Shown piece after piece: positions 23,698 through 31,741 of a DNA stretch of 34,758 bases; position 1 is the first letter of the stretch; each line of letters opens with the position of its first letter. The DNA comes from Armatimonadota bacterium (GTDB lineage: Bacteria > Armatimonadota > JAAZEB01), in NCBI GenBank assembly GCA_012512265.1, contig JAAZEM010000125.1:1-34758 (forward strand), written 5' to 3'. The position numbers were made by a program, and so were the translations under genes. The notes beneath the pieces are model-generated. The model had not been told where the DNA came from, did no database searches, and was given only the letters and a program-made list of their open reading frames with translations.

Positions 23698-24001
23698 GCG
23701 CCTGCCGGCGCCGCGAAGAGCAGCCGGCTCCACAGGCCCAGAGCAGGTAGAGCGCGCCCGGATAGAGAGAGGACCACGCCCTCCCCCATAGGCCGGCGCC
23801 TGCCCCTCGACGCGGCGGCAATCTAGTTGTTCGGCATCGGAGCCGCTTCTCCCTTCGAGAAGCGGGCTATCAGGCGCTCTTCTCCCGCGAGGAGCACGAT
23901 ACGCGGGCGCAGCGGCGAGAGCTTGAGAGGGGCGTTGCGTGTCTGGCGGGCAAAGCAGGGCCCGGCATGCGAGTGTGAAGAGGGGATATGGACGGAGTGA
24001 G
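23698..24001. other. Intergenic region with a perfect 9-bp hairpin
   Basis: No gene supported. CCGCTTCTC (23843-23851) and GAGAAGCGG (23857-23865) form a perfect stem with loop CCTTC; with one bulge the stem extends to about 12 bp. It lies between the pfp terminator hairpin and the next promoter. No U-tract follows. Confidence 0.4.
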
Positions 24002-24029
24002 CGGGGCGGCCGGATGCCCGGCCGCCCCG
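24002..24029 (-). terminator. Perfect 12-bp GC hairpin after the phosphofructokinase gene
   Basis: CGGGGCGGCCGG (24002-24013) and CCGGCCGCCCCG (24018-24029) pair without mismatch around a 4-nt loop, 13 nt after the stop codon. No U-tract follows. It probably ends or protects the pfp transcript. Confidence 0.55.
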
Positions 24030-24042
24030 AGTGCAAGGAGGA

Positions 24043-25695
24043 TTACTTCTTCTCGAGAGCCAGCGTCATCGTCGGCGCGTCGCAGACCTCGGCGGGGCCG
24101 AAGTACTGGATCGGGCCGGGGAAGATATAGTGATCCTCGAGCGCCCACTTGTCGCGGTTCTCGGCGAAGACCTTGAACGGCTTGCCGTCCAGATCCACCA
24201 ACGCCTTCTTGATCACCGGGACCATCTTGCCCTTGCGCTTCTCCAGGTTCAGCATCATCGTCACCGGAGTACCGCCGGCCTTCCACTGATCCACCGGCTT
24301 CGTCACGTTCTGGACGTTGACGGTGTAGCCGGTCAGGCCGCCGCGGATCAGCTGGGCCGCGGCATAGCCGAGCGAGTAGGTGTAGTCGGCGTCGAAGTTC
24401 GACGGCGCGGCGCAGCGGCCCTCATACCCGAAGAAGTGCGAGAGCGGGCTAAACTTCGCGTTGGTTTCGCCACGCGCCTTCATCAGGCGGATCTTGTCCG
24501 AGACGAGGTCGATCAGCAGGCGCTCCGTCTCCACCTGGGAGAGGGGAACGTTGCCGTGGCTATCGCGCGTGAGCAGAACATCCTGGATCGGGGCCGGGAG
24601 CGAGTTGTAGACCTGGGCGCTCTCGGCGCTGAGCTGCGTGTTGAGGTACTGCACGCGCTCGGAATGGTCCGGCAGGCTGCGCAGGTACTGCTCATCGCGC
24701 CCGAGGATGGTGCTCAGCTCGTCGATCATCACCTTGAAATCGGGGATGAACTCCACCAGGCCCTCGGGAACCAGGAGCACGCCGTAGTTCTTACCGGCGG
24801 CGGCACGCTTCACCACGATATCGACGATGTAGTCGACGATCTCGGCGAGCGTGGTGCCCTTTGCCTGAACCTCCTCGGAGATCAGGGTGATGTTCGGGTG
24901 CGTCTGCAGCGCGCACTCCAGGGTGACGTGGCTGGCCGCGCGGCCCATCAGGCGGACGAAGTGCCAATACTTCACGGCGGAGGTAGCGTCACGCTCGATG
25001 TTGCCGATCAGCTCCGAATAGGTCTTCGCCGCGGTGTCGAAGCCGAACGACGTCTCGATCTGTTCGTTCTTCATGTCGCCGTCGATCGTCTTCGGCACGC
25101 CGATCACGCAGGTGGGGCAATCCTGGGCGCGGAGGTACTCCGCGAGGACCGCGGCGTTCGTGTTGGAGTCGTCGCCGCCAACGATCACCAGGCCGTCCAG
25201 ACCCATCTGCTCGAGGTTGGCCTTGCACGCGGCTAGGTCCTCGGGCTTCTCGATCTTGTCGCGCCCGCTCATGATCATATCGAAGCCGCCGGTGTTGCGA
25301 TAGCGATCGATCACATCAGAGGTCAGCTCTTTATACTTGCCCTTGATGATTCCGCCAGGGCCCTTCAGGAAGCCAAAGAGACGGCTCTCGGGGTTCGCGG
25401 CCTTCAGCGCATCGAACAGGCCGGCGATGACGTTGTGTCCGCCCGGGGCCTGGCCGCCGGAGAGGACGACGCCCACCTTCAGCGGCGCCGTGCTGAGCGA
25501 GCCGTCGCCCTCGGCGAGGGTGGCAACCGGTTGGCCGTAGGTGTGCGGAAAGAGCTTCTTGATCTCCTCCTGGTCGCTCGCCGACTCCGTCGGTGCCCCA
25601 AGAACGACCTTCACGTTACCTGCGCGCAGCGCCGGCGGCAACTTCGGCTGATAGCTGGCGCGCGCCTTCTGCAAAGCAGAAATCTGACAATCCAT
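24043..25695 (-). CDS. pfp: Diphosphate-fructose-6-phosphate 1-phosphotransferase (PPi-PFK, long beta-type)
   Basis: A 550-residue enzyme that reversibly phosphorylates fructose 6-phosphate with pyrophosphate, in glycolysis or gluconeogenesis. The key discriminators are GG-Asp175-Asp176-S (GGDDS; ATP enzymes have GGDGS) and PKTIDGD (201-207) with Lys202 and catalytic Asp205 in place of the ATP-type P-G-T-I-D-N-D. Other landmarks are VLSGGQAPGGHNVI (78-90), LMGRAASH and SHFFGYEGRCA. Its length and N-terminal extension match the long, plant-beta-like subgroup. Start ATG 25695 has AGAGGGA eight nt upstream; open frame extends another 789 nt but is not protein-like. It is expressed from an extended -10 at 26048, leaving a 350-nt leader. 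A strong hairpin follows the stop. Confidence 0.95.
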   Translation of the reverse strand: MDCQISALQKARASYQPKLPPALRAGNVKVVLGAPTESASDQEEIKKLFPHTYGQPVATLAEGDGSLSTAPLKVGVVLSGGQAPGGHNVIAGLFDALKAANPESRLFGFLKGPGGIIKGKYKELTSDVIDRYRNTGGFDMIMSGRDKIEKPEDLAACKANLEQMGLDGLVIVGGDDSNTNAAVLAEYLRAQDCPTCVIGVPKTIDGDMKNEQIETSFGFDTAAKTYSELIGNIERDATSAVKYWHFVRLMGRAASHVTLECALQTHPNITLISEEVQAKGTTLAEIVDYIVDIVVKRAAAGKNYGVLLVPEGLVEFIPDFKVMIDELSTILGRDEQYLRSLPDHSERVQYLNTQLSAESAQVYNSLPAPIQDVLLTRDSHGNVPLSQVETERLLIDLVSDKIRLMKARGETNAKFSPLSHFFGYEGRCAAPSNFDADYTYSLGYAAAQLIRGGLTGYTVNVQNVTKPVDQWKAGGTPVTMMLNLEKRKGKMVPVIKKALVDLDGKPFKVFAENRDKWALEDHYIFPGPIQYFGPAEVCDAPTMTLALEKK

Positions 25696-26041
25696 CGTTC
25701 GTATCCCTCTTTGAGCCCGTGTATTCCCCGAAATGACAATATGTGAGGAGGGGTCCGGGGTGATACCCACCCGTCGGCCGCTGCCTCGAAGCCCGCGGGC
25801 CGTACCAGATGCTGGCCGAGGAGGCATGCAGAGGCCGGATCTGTCCTGGATCGCGGAGCGCGATGCGCAGCTTGCCAGAAGGGGGCTGCCCCACGGCAGT
25901 CCTGAACCGGCGGCCTGCCCACTGCCCTTCGACGATCCGCCCAGACTCGATTCGATTGCCATCCAGCGGCTTCCTTCCCGCTCGCTGGCGCATCGAGCCT
26001 TGCTTACACCCGCCGCATTCGGCGGGGAGCCACTCCGTTTC
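25696..26041 (-). promoter_or_regulatory. Long 5' leader of pfp with hairpins
   Basis: About 345 nt of untranslated leader are inferred between the -10 element at 26048-26053 and ATG 25695. It contains a perfect 7-bp hairpin (CCCGCCG 26009-26015 with CGGCGGG 26020-26026) and a 6-bp hairpin (CCAGCG 25963-25968 with CGCTGG 25983-25988) with an A/G-rich loop. I know of no riboswitch class that it matches. A separate frame is open here but has no ribosome binding site. A regulatory leader, or a second undetected promoter closer to the gene, are both possible. Confidence 0.35.
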
Positions 26042-26047
26042 TCCCCT

Positions 26048-26058
26048 ATTATAGCACA
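26048..26058 (-). promoter_or_regulatory. Extended -10 element upstream of pfp
   Basis: Minus strand TGTGC directly followed by TATAAT (26048-26053). The -10 is perfect and carries the TG extension, with only a weak -35. Expected transcription start is near 26041. Confidence 0.55.
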
Positions 26059-26299
26059 ATCTCTTTCGGATGGGACGGGCGATGCGGGACGTGCGGGCGG
26101 CACCCCCAGCGCGATGCCGTGAGAGCCAGCGCGAACGAGGATCATGACCACCGTGGCCGGCAGCTGCGCCGGTGATCGGGCCACGCGAGAGGGGGTGAAG
26201 TGGATCCCGCGTGGAGAGTTACCCGCAGAGCGGGGGCATGCGTGATCGCGATTGCCCGGCGCGCTCTCGCTGCCGGCGTGGCGGCGTTGAAGCACGGAA

Positions 26300-26554
26300 T
26301 CAGCCGACGTCGTCGGGGTCGCGGTCGCGCCCGGGGCCAGAGAAGGTTTTGCCCCGGTCCGGCTCTTCCGGCTCGAAATCGGAAGGTGGATTGCCTTCGG
26401 CGCGGATGTCGTACGGCCCCGGATCCACTCCCGCTGCCTTCGCGGTGTACCACTCGATCCGCTCGGCCTGGATGTTGCCGCCATGGTGCGGCTTCACCGC
26501 GCGATGCCGATTCGAGCCCTCTGGATCCTGTTTGATCTGCTTCTTGGTGCTCAT
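26300..26554 (-). CDS. Small highly charged protein of unknown function
   Basis: An 84-residue soluble protein. It begins MSTKKQIKQDPEGSNRHR, has a central AERIEWYTAKAAGVDPGPYDIRA block that looks like a folded core, and ends in an acidic/basic mixed tail (FEPEEPDRGKTF...DRDPDDVG). There is no Cys, signal peptide or membrane segment. ATG 26554 has GGGAGG nine nt upstream; the longer open frame is not protein-like. It is about 155 nt downstream of the GAF histidine kinase on the same strand, so it may share its transcript. I do not recognise a family. Confidence 0.65.
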   Translation of the reverse strand: MSTKKQIKQDPEGSNRHRAVKPHHGGNIQAERIEWYTAKAAGVDPGPYDIRAEGNPPSDFEPEEPDRGKTFSGPGRDRDPDDVG

Positions 26555-26708
26555 TTGGATACGCCTCCCGTGGAAGCGTACCCGGCCAGCTGGCCCGGGA
26601 AACGGCCTCTCCGATTTGAGGCGCGTCGCGGGTCTGCGTCGTGATGCACGCCCATCGCAAATCCGGCGCTGGCAGGCCCCAGCGAGGGGCTTCCGCACGT
26701 CTGAACCG

Positions 26709-28772
26709 CTACGCGCCGCGCTCTGGCGGCCCGAGCACCGGGAGCTCGAAAACAAACCGAGAGCCCTTGCCCAATTGGCTCTCCACCCAGACTGCGCCGC
26801 CATGGGCTTCCACCACGCCCTTGACGAAGAAGAGACCGAGACCCGTGCCCTTGATAGAGGTGTGCGCCTTCGTCTCGACGCGGTAGTAGCGCTGGAACAG
26901 CTTGCCAATCATCTCCGGCGGGATGCCAAGCCCCTGATCCGTCACGCTGACGCGCACGCGGTCGCCGCGGGCAAGCGCCGCCGTGGTCACAGTGCCCCCG
27001 TTTGGCGAGTACTTGATGGCATTGCTCAATAGGTTGATCACCACCTGATACACCTTATCGGCATCGGCGGTGATCTCGGGGAGACCGTCTTCCACCTGCA
27101 ACACAAGGTCGTGTCGCGAGGTGTACGCCTTCTGCGCGGTCACGGCGCGCTGCAGGAGGCCTGGGATGTCAACCGGTGCGAGGGAGAGGTGAAGCCCACG
27201 GCCGGCCTCCATGCGCGAGACGTCCAGCATCTCGCCAATCATCGAGAGGAGACGCCCTGATTCGGTGAGGATGATGTCGAGAAACTCGTTTTGCAGATCG
27301 CGGTCCAGCTCGCCTGGTGCGGCGTCGCGCATCGTTTGGGCGAAGCCCTGGATTGAGGTGATCGGCGTGCGCAGTTCGTGCGAGACGAAGGAGACGAGCT
27401 CGGTCTTCGCGTCGCTGATCTCCTTGAGCGCGGTGATGTCGGTGAGCACCGCGATGAAGCCCTGCGGTCGCCCGCGCTCATCGCGCTGCGGCGAGATATT
27501 GGCGGAGAGAACGCGCCGCTCCTCGCCCGGCACAAGGACCTCTTTCACGATAGTCATGCCGTCGCTCTGCTGGGCTTCCTCCAGGAGCGCCATCAGGCTC
27601 TTGCCAGCCGGCCAATGCTTCAGGCCCTTGCCCACGGCCTGGGCCGCCGGGATGGAAAGCATCGTCTCCGCGGTTGGGTTGATGAAGGTGATCCGGCCCT
27701 GCCGATTGGTCACCAGCACGCCATCCGCCATGCCATCGACAATCGCCTGGATCTTCGACTTCTCCTGCGCGAGAAGGTGGTTGGCGCGAATCAGCTCGCG
27801 GTTGGCGAGGTTCACGCGCTGCTCCAGGCGGCGGTAGAGGCGCGCGTTCTCAATCGCGATGGCCGCCTGGTCCGCCAGTGTTGTCAGGAAATCGAGATGC
27901 TCCTCGCCGAAGTTGTCACCGCTCTCTGGGCCGCTGATGTTGATCACGCCGATGGTGCGCCCGTGAAAGCGCAGGGGCACGCACATCGCCGCGTCCGCGT
28001 GTTCGCGCGCGCGCCCGCTGGCCGAACGCACGTCAACCGTGCCCTTGTCCAGCACGATGGAGACCCCGGATTGGGCGACCACGCCGGCGATCCCCTGGCC
28101 GATCGCCAGGCGTGTTTCGCGCACGACCTTGCGATCCAGGCCGACCGCCGAGGCGATGCGCAGCTCTTGGCCGTCATTGCTCAGCAGCATGATCGACCCG
28201 CAGCGGGCGCCAAGAATCGAGGTCGCCCGGCGCAGCACCTCGCGGAGCACGCGCGAGAGGTTGAGGGTGGATGTGAGCGCCTGCCCCACGCGATGGAGGG
28301 CACTCAACTGGTGCATCTTGAGCTGGAGCGACTCGGATAGCCGCGCGTTCTCAATCGCAGAGGCAGCCTGACCGGCGAAGGCCATCAGCACGCGTACATC
28401 CGCGCGCGTGAAATCGCCGTCGCGTGATCCACTGACGTTGAGCACCCCGATAGTGCGGCGCTCCACCCGCAGCGGCGCGCTGATGGCGGAGGCGAGGCGA
28501 TCCGCGCTGGAGAGGGAGTCCGCGGCGCGTTCCTCGCGCTTGAGGAGGCGCGCCCGGTTGTGCGCCAGCACCCACCCCGCGATCCCTTCGCCTGGGCGTA
28601 CACGAACGCGCTGGATGACATCAGGGGGGAGACCATGCGCGACAGAGATCCGCAGCTCGTTGGTTCCGGGATCGAGGAGCATCAATGAGCCACTCTGCGC
28701 GCCAAGGAGTTCCACCGCTTCAGCGAGGACGTTCTGGAGTATGGGCTGAAGGTGGGCGGACTTGTACTGCAT
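26709..28772 (-). CDS. Soluble sensor histidine kinase (GAF-GAF-PAS-HisKA-HATPase)
   Basis: A 687-residue kinase with no membrane segment. Two GAF domains (about 6-144 and 159-311), a helical linker, a PAS domain (about 338-451), HisKA with His465 in SFVSHELRTPITSIQGFAQ, and a HATPase domain (about 566-680) with NLLSNAIKYSPNGG, DQGLGIPPEMI and GTGLGLFFVKGVVEAHGG. Signals are sensed in the cytoplasm by the GAF/PAS domains; ligands are unknown. The start is ATG 28772, six nt after the last base of the preceding peptidase stop codon; GTG 28781 overlapping that stop is an alternative. Translation is probably coupled to the peptidase gene. No response regulator is nearby, so the kinase is an orphan. 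Confidence 0.9.
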   Translation of the reverse strand: MQYKSAHLQPILQNVLAEAVELLGAQSGSLMLLDPGTNELRISVAHGLPPDVIQRVRVRPGEGIAGWVLAHNRARLLKREERAADSLSSADRLASAISAPLRVERRTIGVLNVSGSRDGDFTRADVRVLMAFAGQAASAIENARLSESLQLKMHQLSALHRVGQALTSTLNLSRVLREVLRRATSILGARCGSIMLLSNDGQELRIASAVGLDRKVVRETRLAIGQGIAGVVAQSGVSIVLDKGTVDVRSASGRAREHADAAMCVPLRFHGRTIGVINISGPESGDNFGEEHLDFLTTLADQAAIAIENARLYRRLEQRVNLANRELIRANHLLAQEKSKIQAIVDGMADGVLVTNRQGRITFINPTAETMLSIPAAQAVGKGLKHWPAGKSLMALLEEAQQSDGMTIVKEVLVPGEERRVLSANISPQRDERGRPQGFIAVLTDITALKEISDAKTELVSFVSHELRTPITSIQGFAQTMRDAAPGELDRDLQNEFLDIILTESGRLLSMIGEMLDVSRMEAGRGLHLSLAPVDIPGLLQRAVTAQKAYTSRHDLVLQVEDGLPEITADADKVYQVVINLLSNAIKYSPNGGTVTTAALARGDRVRVSVTDQGLGIPPEMIGKLFQRYYRVETKAHTSIKGTGLGLFFVKGVVEAHGGAVWVESQLGKGSRFVFELPVLGPPERGA

Positions 28773-28777
28773 GCCGT

Positions 28778-29782
28778 TCACCGTTCCGCGTAGACAACCC
28801 TCCTGACGACGTCGCCCACGATCTTCAGTGACGTGGGGCTGCACTTATCCGGCGTGTCCTGAAGGGTATGCCAATACGGGTAGTCAAAGTCGATAATATC
28901 GATGGCCGGGATTCCCTTGCGAAGCAGGGGCAGGTGGTCATCGTAGATGGCGGGGCCGATGGAGGCGGAAAACTGGCTATAGCCCAACTCCGCGGCGGCC
29001 TGCCACACTTTATCCACAATGGCGCGTGCTTGCTCGTGCGAGTAGCGCTCTCGGGGGATCCGCAGATCGGCATCTCCCACCATATCGAGGAGGATCGCGT
29101 AGCGGAAGGGACCGCCAATCGGGTGATCCGCGAAGTAGCGCGAGCCCAGGAACATCTCATCCAGGCCACGCCCCCAGTCCTCGCCGTCAAAGAGCACGAT
29201 CGTCACGCCCACCGGTGGCGGGGCGGCACGGAAGAGGCGCGAGAGCTCCATCAAGACGGCCACTCCCGAGGCCCCATCGTTCGCACCCGGGATCGGCTGG
29301 TTGCGATTGGCGGGATTCGGGTCTTGATCGGCAAACGGGCGCGTGTCCCAATGCGCGCAGAGGAGGACGCGGTCGCCCTCTTCCGGCCCGTAGGTGGCGA
29401 TGATGTTGGCCAAAGGGAGATGACCCTGGCGCGTCTGGTGGGTGAACTCCTGGACCTGCGCGGTGGGGCCCAAGCCCTCGACCAGCATGCGGCGTACCGT
29501 GGCGTGCGTCTTGGTGCCGGGCACACGGAACCCGGCATCCACTTGCTTGCGCAACCACGCCATGCTGCGCTCGCCGTCAAACTCATCCTCGGGCATCTGG
29601 GGGGAGGGCGCGGCGGGCGCCCCGTTCTGAGCGGGCGCATCCTCCGGAGGGTCCGCGGCGGTGTGGCATCCCCATTGGCCGGGAAGCAGGGCGGTCAGCA
29701 GCAGCAGCGCCACCCATATCCGATGGCTCCGCGTGCCACTGATTGCGGCTCCCTGCTTCCATGGGCCACGCTTTCGTGCCAT
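28778..29782 (-). CDS. Exported M28-family peptidase, glutaminyl-peptide cyclotransferase-like
   Basis: A 334-residue exported protein. The N-terminus is basic with a hydrophobic core (IWVALLLLTALLPGQWGC); the Cys after it could be lipidated but the preceding QWG is not a good lipobox. The mature part matches the M28 fold of the QC-like branch: LLCAHWDTRPFADQDPNPANRNQ, the Zn ligand Asp in GANDGASGVAVLMEL, Glu in FDGEDWGRG, and His in YWHTLQDTPDKCS. QC-like members form pyroglutamate at N-termini; others are aminopeptidases. Both possibilities remain open. ATG 29782 has AAGGA seven nt upstream; an ATG at 29797 is an alternative. It is upstream of, and nearly overlaps, the GAF kinase gene, suggesting that peptide or amino-acid processing is linked to sensing (inference). 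Confidence 0.85.
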   Translation of the reverse strand: MARKRGPWKQGAAISGTRSHRIWVALLLLTALLPGQWGCHTAADPPEDAPAQNGAPAAPSPQMPEDEFDGERSMAWLRKQVDAGFRVPGTKTHATVRRMLVEGLGPTAQVQEFTHQTRQGHLPLANIIATYGPEEGDRVLLCAHWDTRPFADQDPNPANRNQPIPGANDGASGVAVLMELSRLFRAAPPPVGVTIVLFDGEDWGRGLDEMFLGSRYFADHPIGGPFRYAILLDMVGDADLRIPRERYSHEQARAIVDKVWQAAAELGYSQFSASIGPAIYDDHLPLLRKGIPAIDIIDFDYPYWHTLQDTPDKCSPTSLKIVGDVVRRVVYAER

Positions 29783-29977
29783 GCTCTTTTCCTTCATTCT
29801 CGCCGTCACTCCCCGCTACTTCTAGGCTCCATCGCGGAAATGCCCTTCGCCGCTCGAAAACCACCGATGAGGACGCGGTGGGGGGGCGTCTGCCCGCAGC
29901 ATCGAGTGCATTGTGGCGTCGCATAGTACGCGACGCTCAGAAATGACGCCCGGCTGGGGCACCGGCGTGATGGCGGA

Positions 29978-30003
29978 GGGAGCGCCGGGCGTCCGGCGCT
30001 CCC
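29978..30003 (-). terminator. Perfect 11-bp hairpin after the outer-membrane protein gene
   Basis: GGGAGCGCCGG (29978-29988) and CCGGCGCTCCC (29993-30003) form a perfect stem with a 4-nt loop, 14 nt after the stop codon on the minus strand. No U-tract follows. Confidence 0.5.
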
Positions 30004-30017
30004 AAACCCACGCAACC

Positions 30018-31316
30018 CTAGAAGTTGAACGTCTGGCTGGCCACGAGCGGCGAGCGCTCGGCGTAGGCGATGCCGAAGTTACCGAGTGAGAGGCCAGCGG
30101 CCATGCCGGTGGCGCTGTTGTAGCCAGCTCGGATAGCGAACCACTTGAGAATGGGCAGGCTCGGACGGAACTCTGCGCCGATTCGGAACTGCGCCTCGCC
30201 GTTGGGATTGGCGCTGTTGGCACCGGTGATATCCAGCAGGTCGGCAGCCAGGAGCAGCCCGCCCGGTATGGTCATTGCCGCGCCGAGGTTGAAGGTGCGC
30301 GGCATCAGCTTGTCGCCGCGCCCCGGAACGATGCTGGCGTCCGCGCCCGCGGGAATCCGAAAGCTGGGCTCGATCAGGTTATCGACCGTGAGGGCAATCG
30401 TGGTATAGGGGATGTAGGCCGGCTGCCACAGAAGGCCGAAATCCATGCCGAAGCTGGTCTCTTCCAGGCTGTCTTTGCCTCCCAGTTCGCTGGCCGCTTG
30501 CCCCTGGAGCTTGATCTTGCCCCATGCGCTGTCGCTCAGACCGCCATTCGGGTTGACATCCTCCTGCGACAACTGGGCGCTCGGCTTGACCACCCAGTGG
30601 CTATAGTAAACTCGGGTGGGCTTGACACGGACGCCCACACGCACGTCACCGATGCGAGAGCCGCCAAGGAGCCTGTTGGGCACCTTCATGCCGAAGCCGA
30701 TGGAGGGCGAGACGGTGGCGGCGCCAACGAGATGCGCGCCCAACTGATCGCCAACGCGGTTGAGCGCGGCGTTCGCTTCGTCAACGGTGGTCACGCCGTT
30801 GAACTCGGCTCTCAGCTGGCTGGCGGCAGAGGAGTTCTGCAGCCAAGCCCCCGGCTCTTGCCCGGAGATCGCCCAAGAGGTGAACAGATCGCTCGGCCGT
30901 ACTGCGACGTTACCAAGGGCGCGTGCGCGCACATCGAGCGAGCTGAGAGCGAAGCCGAAGCCCAAATTGGCCTCGACGCGCGTTGGCTTTGTGCCCAGCT
31001 CCCGGGCCAGATCCACGGCTTCGGTCACGCTCAGCGAGCCGGACGCGAGCTGGTCGAATGCATCGCCAATGCCGGCGCCGCGCCAGCGCAGGCCGATGTT
31101 AGGCCACTGCATCCCGAACGCGGCGGGGCGGAGCGAGAGTGCCGCCGGATTGATGAGCCCGGCCTGCGTGGGGTTGTCGATCACCGCCAGGCCGGCGCCG
31201 CCGAGGCCGACGTAGCGCGCCTCGTAGCCGAAGCTGAGATCGGCACGGGCTGGGGCCGAGTAAGCGAGAGCTGCGGCGACCAATCCTACGGTACACCATC
31301 TGAGGAAACGCTTCAT
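30018..31316 (-). CDS. Outer-membrane beta-barrel protein (TraF/PorV/FadL-like)
   Basis: A 432-residue exported protein. Residues 1-26 form a signal peptide (MKRFLRWCTVGLVAAALAYSAPARA). The mature N-terminus LSFGYEARYVGLGGAGLAVIDNPTQAGLINPAALS is the 'aRalGMGGA..A...d..a..~NPA' signature of the TraF_2/PorV/FadL-like barrels. Alternating aromatic/polar strands follow and the last residue is Phe (SQTFNF), typical of BAM substrates. This is strong evidence that the organism has an outer membrane. The name TraF does not imply conjugation. ATG 31316 has GGGGAGG nine nt upstream. The promoter at 31588-31616 leaves a leader of about 265 nt. The gene stands alone. Confidence 0.82.
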   Translation of the reverse strand: MKRFLRWCTVGLVAAALAYSAPARADLSFGYEARYVGLGGAGLAVIDNPTQAGLINPAALSLRPAAFGMQWPNIGLRWRGAGIGDAFDQLASGSLSVTEAVDLARELGTKPTRVEANLGFGFALSSLDVRARALGNVAVRPSDLFTSWAISGQEPGAWLQNSSAASQLRAEFNGVTTVDEANAALNRVGDQLGAHLVGAATVSPSIGFGMKVPNRLLGGSRIGDVRVGVRVKPTRVYYSHWVVKPSAQLSQEDVNPNGGLSDSAWGKIKLQGQAASELGGKDSLEETSFGMDFGLLWQPAYIPYTTIALTVDNLIEPSFRIPAGADASIVPGRGDKLMPRTFNLGAAMTIPGGLLLAADLLDITGANSANPNGEAQFRIGAEFRPSLPILKWFAIRAGYNSATGMAAGLSLGNFGIAYAERSPLVASQTFNF

Positions 31317-31741
31317 GTGGTAAATCCTCCCCTCTGGGGGTAGCACTGCCTCGTTTGCGAGCGCTGAACGCGGGCATCCCTTGTGGGCCGACGAAGTGGC
31401 CGGCCCCATGGATGGCGCCTGTGCCCAACGCCCGCCGGGCCCCTTGTCGGTCGCGCGTGAAATGCCCGGCCCTGCGAGGATGTTGCCGGGTAGCGCGCCA
31501 CCACAGCACCGCGCGAAGAGTAGCGAGCTGTCTCGAGGCGGAACACGCGGTGTGCTCAGGTCGCCACCGCGTGTCTGCTACGCGGCCAGTATAGCACGCA
31601 CCCGCGCCAGTGTCAACGGGCATGCGCGGAAGCAGCGCCGACGCGCCCGGCGGCGCAGAACGCAGGACTTTCACCGCGGCGGGGCGAAGAGTGACACGAC
31701 AGAGGATTTCCTCCCTGTCCAACGGAGCCAGGGGATTCCTG
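31317..31741. other. Divergent control region between the OMP and the ASKHA genes
   Basis: It holds the OMP promoter (31588-31616) and a 265-nt GC-rich leader on the minus strand. On the plus strand the ASKHA frame stays open back to 31610 but lacks a start with a ribosome binding site. No clear plus-strand promoter was found. No small gene is supported. Confidence 0.4.
31588..31616 (-). promoter_or_regulatory. Strong promoter of the outer-membrane protein gene
   Basis: Minus strand TTGACA (31611-31616, perfect), a 17-bp spacer and TATACT (31588-31593, one mismatch) preceded by TGC (extended -10). The start is predicted near 31581. Confidence 0.8.

Noticed and set aside
24031..25236. 401-codon plus-strand frame opposite pfp
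   Set aside because: Antisense shadow of the PPi-PFK gene.
25963..25988. SRP RNA-like GGGAAGGAAGC loop in the pfp leader
   Set aside because: It recalls the SRP helix 8 loop (GGAAGGAAGC), but the conserved flanking GTCAGG...GCAGC pairs are absent and no SRP-length fold surrounds it.
25616..26059. 147-codon minus-strand frame in the pfp leader
   Set aside because: No ribosome binding site, it runs into pfp in another frame, and its start is at the predicted -10 element.
25696..26484. Extension of the pfp frame to give an 813-residue protein
   Set aside because: PPi-PFK family length fits 550 residues, ATG 25695 has a good ribosome binding site, and the extension is not protein-like and overlaps the promoter and leader.
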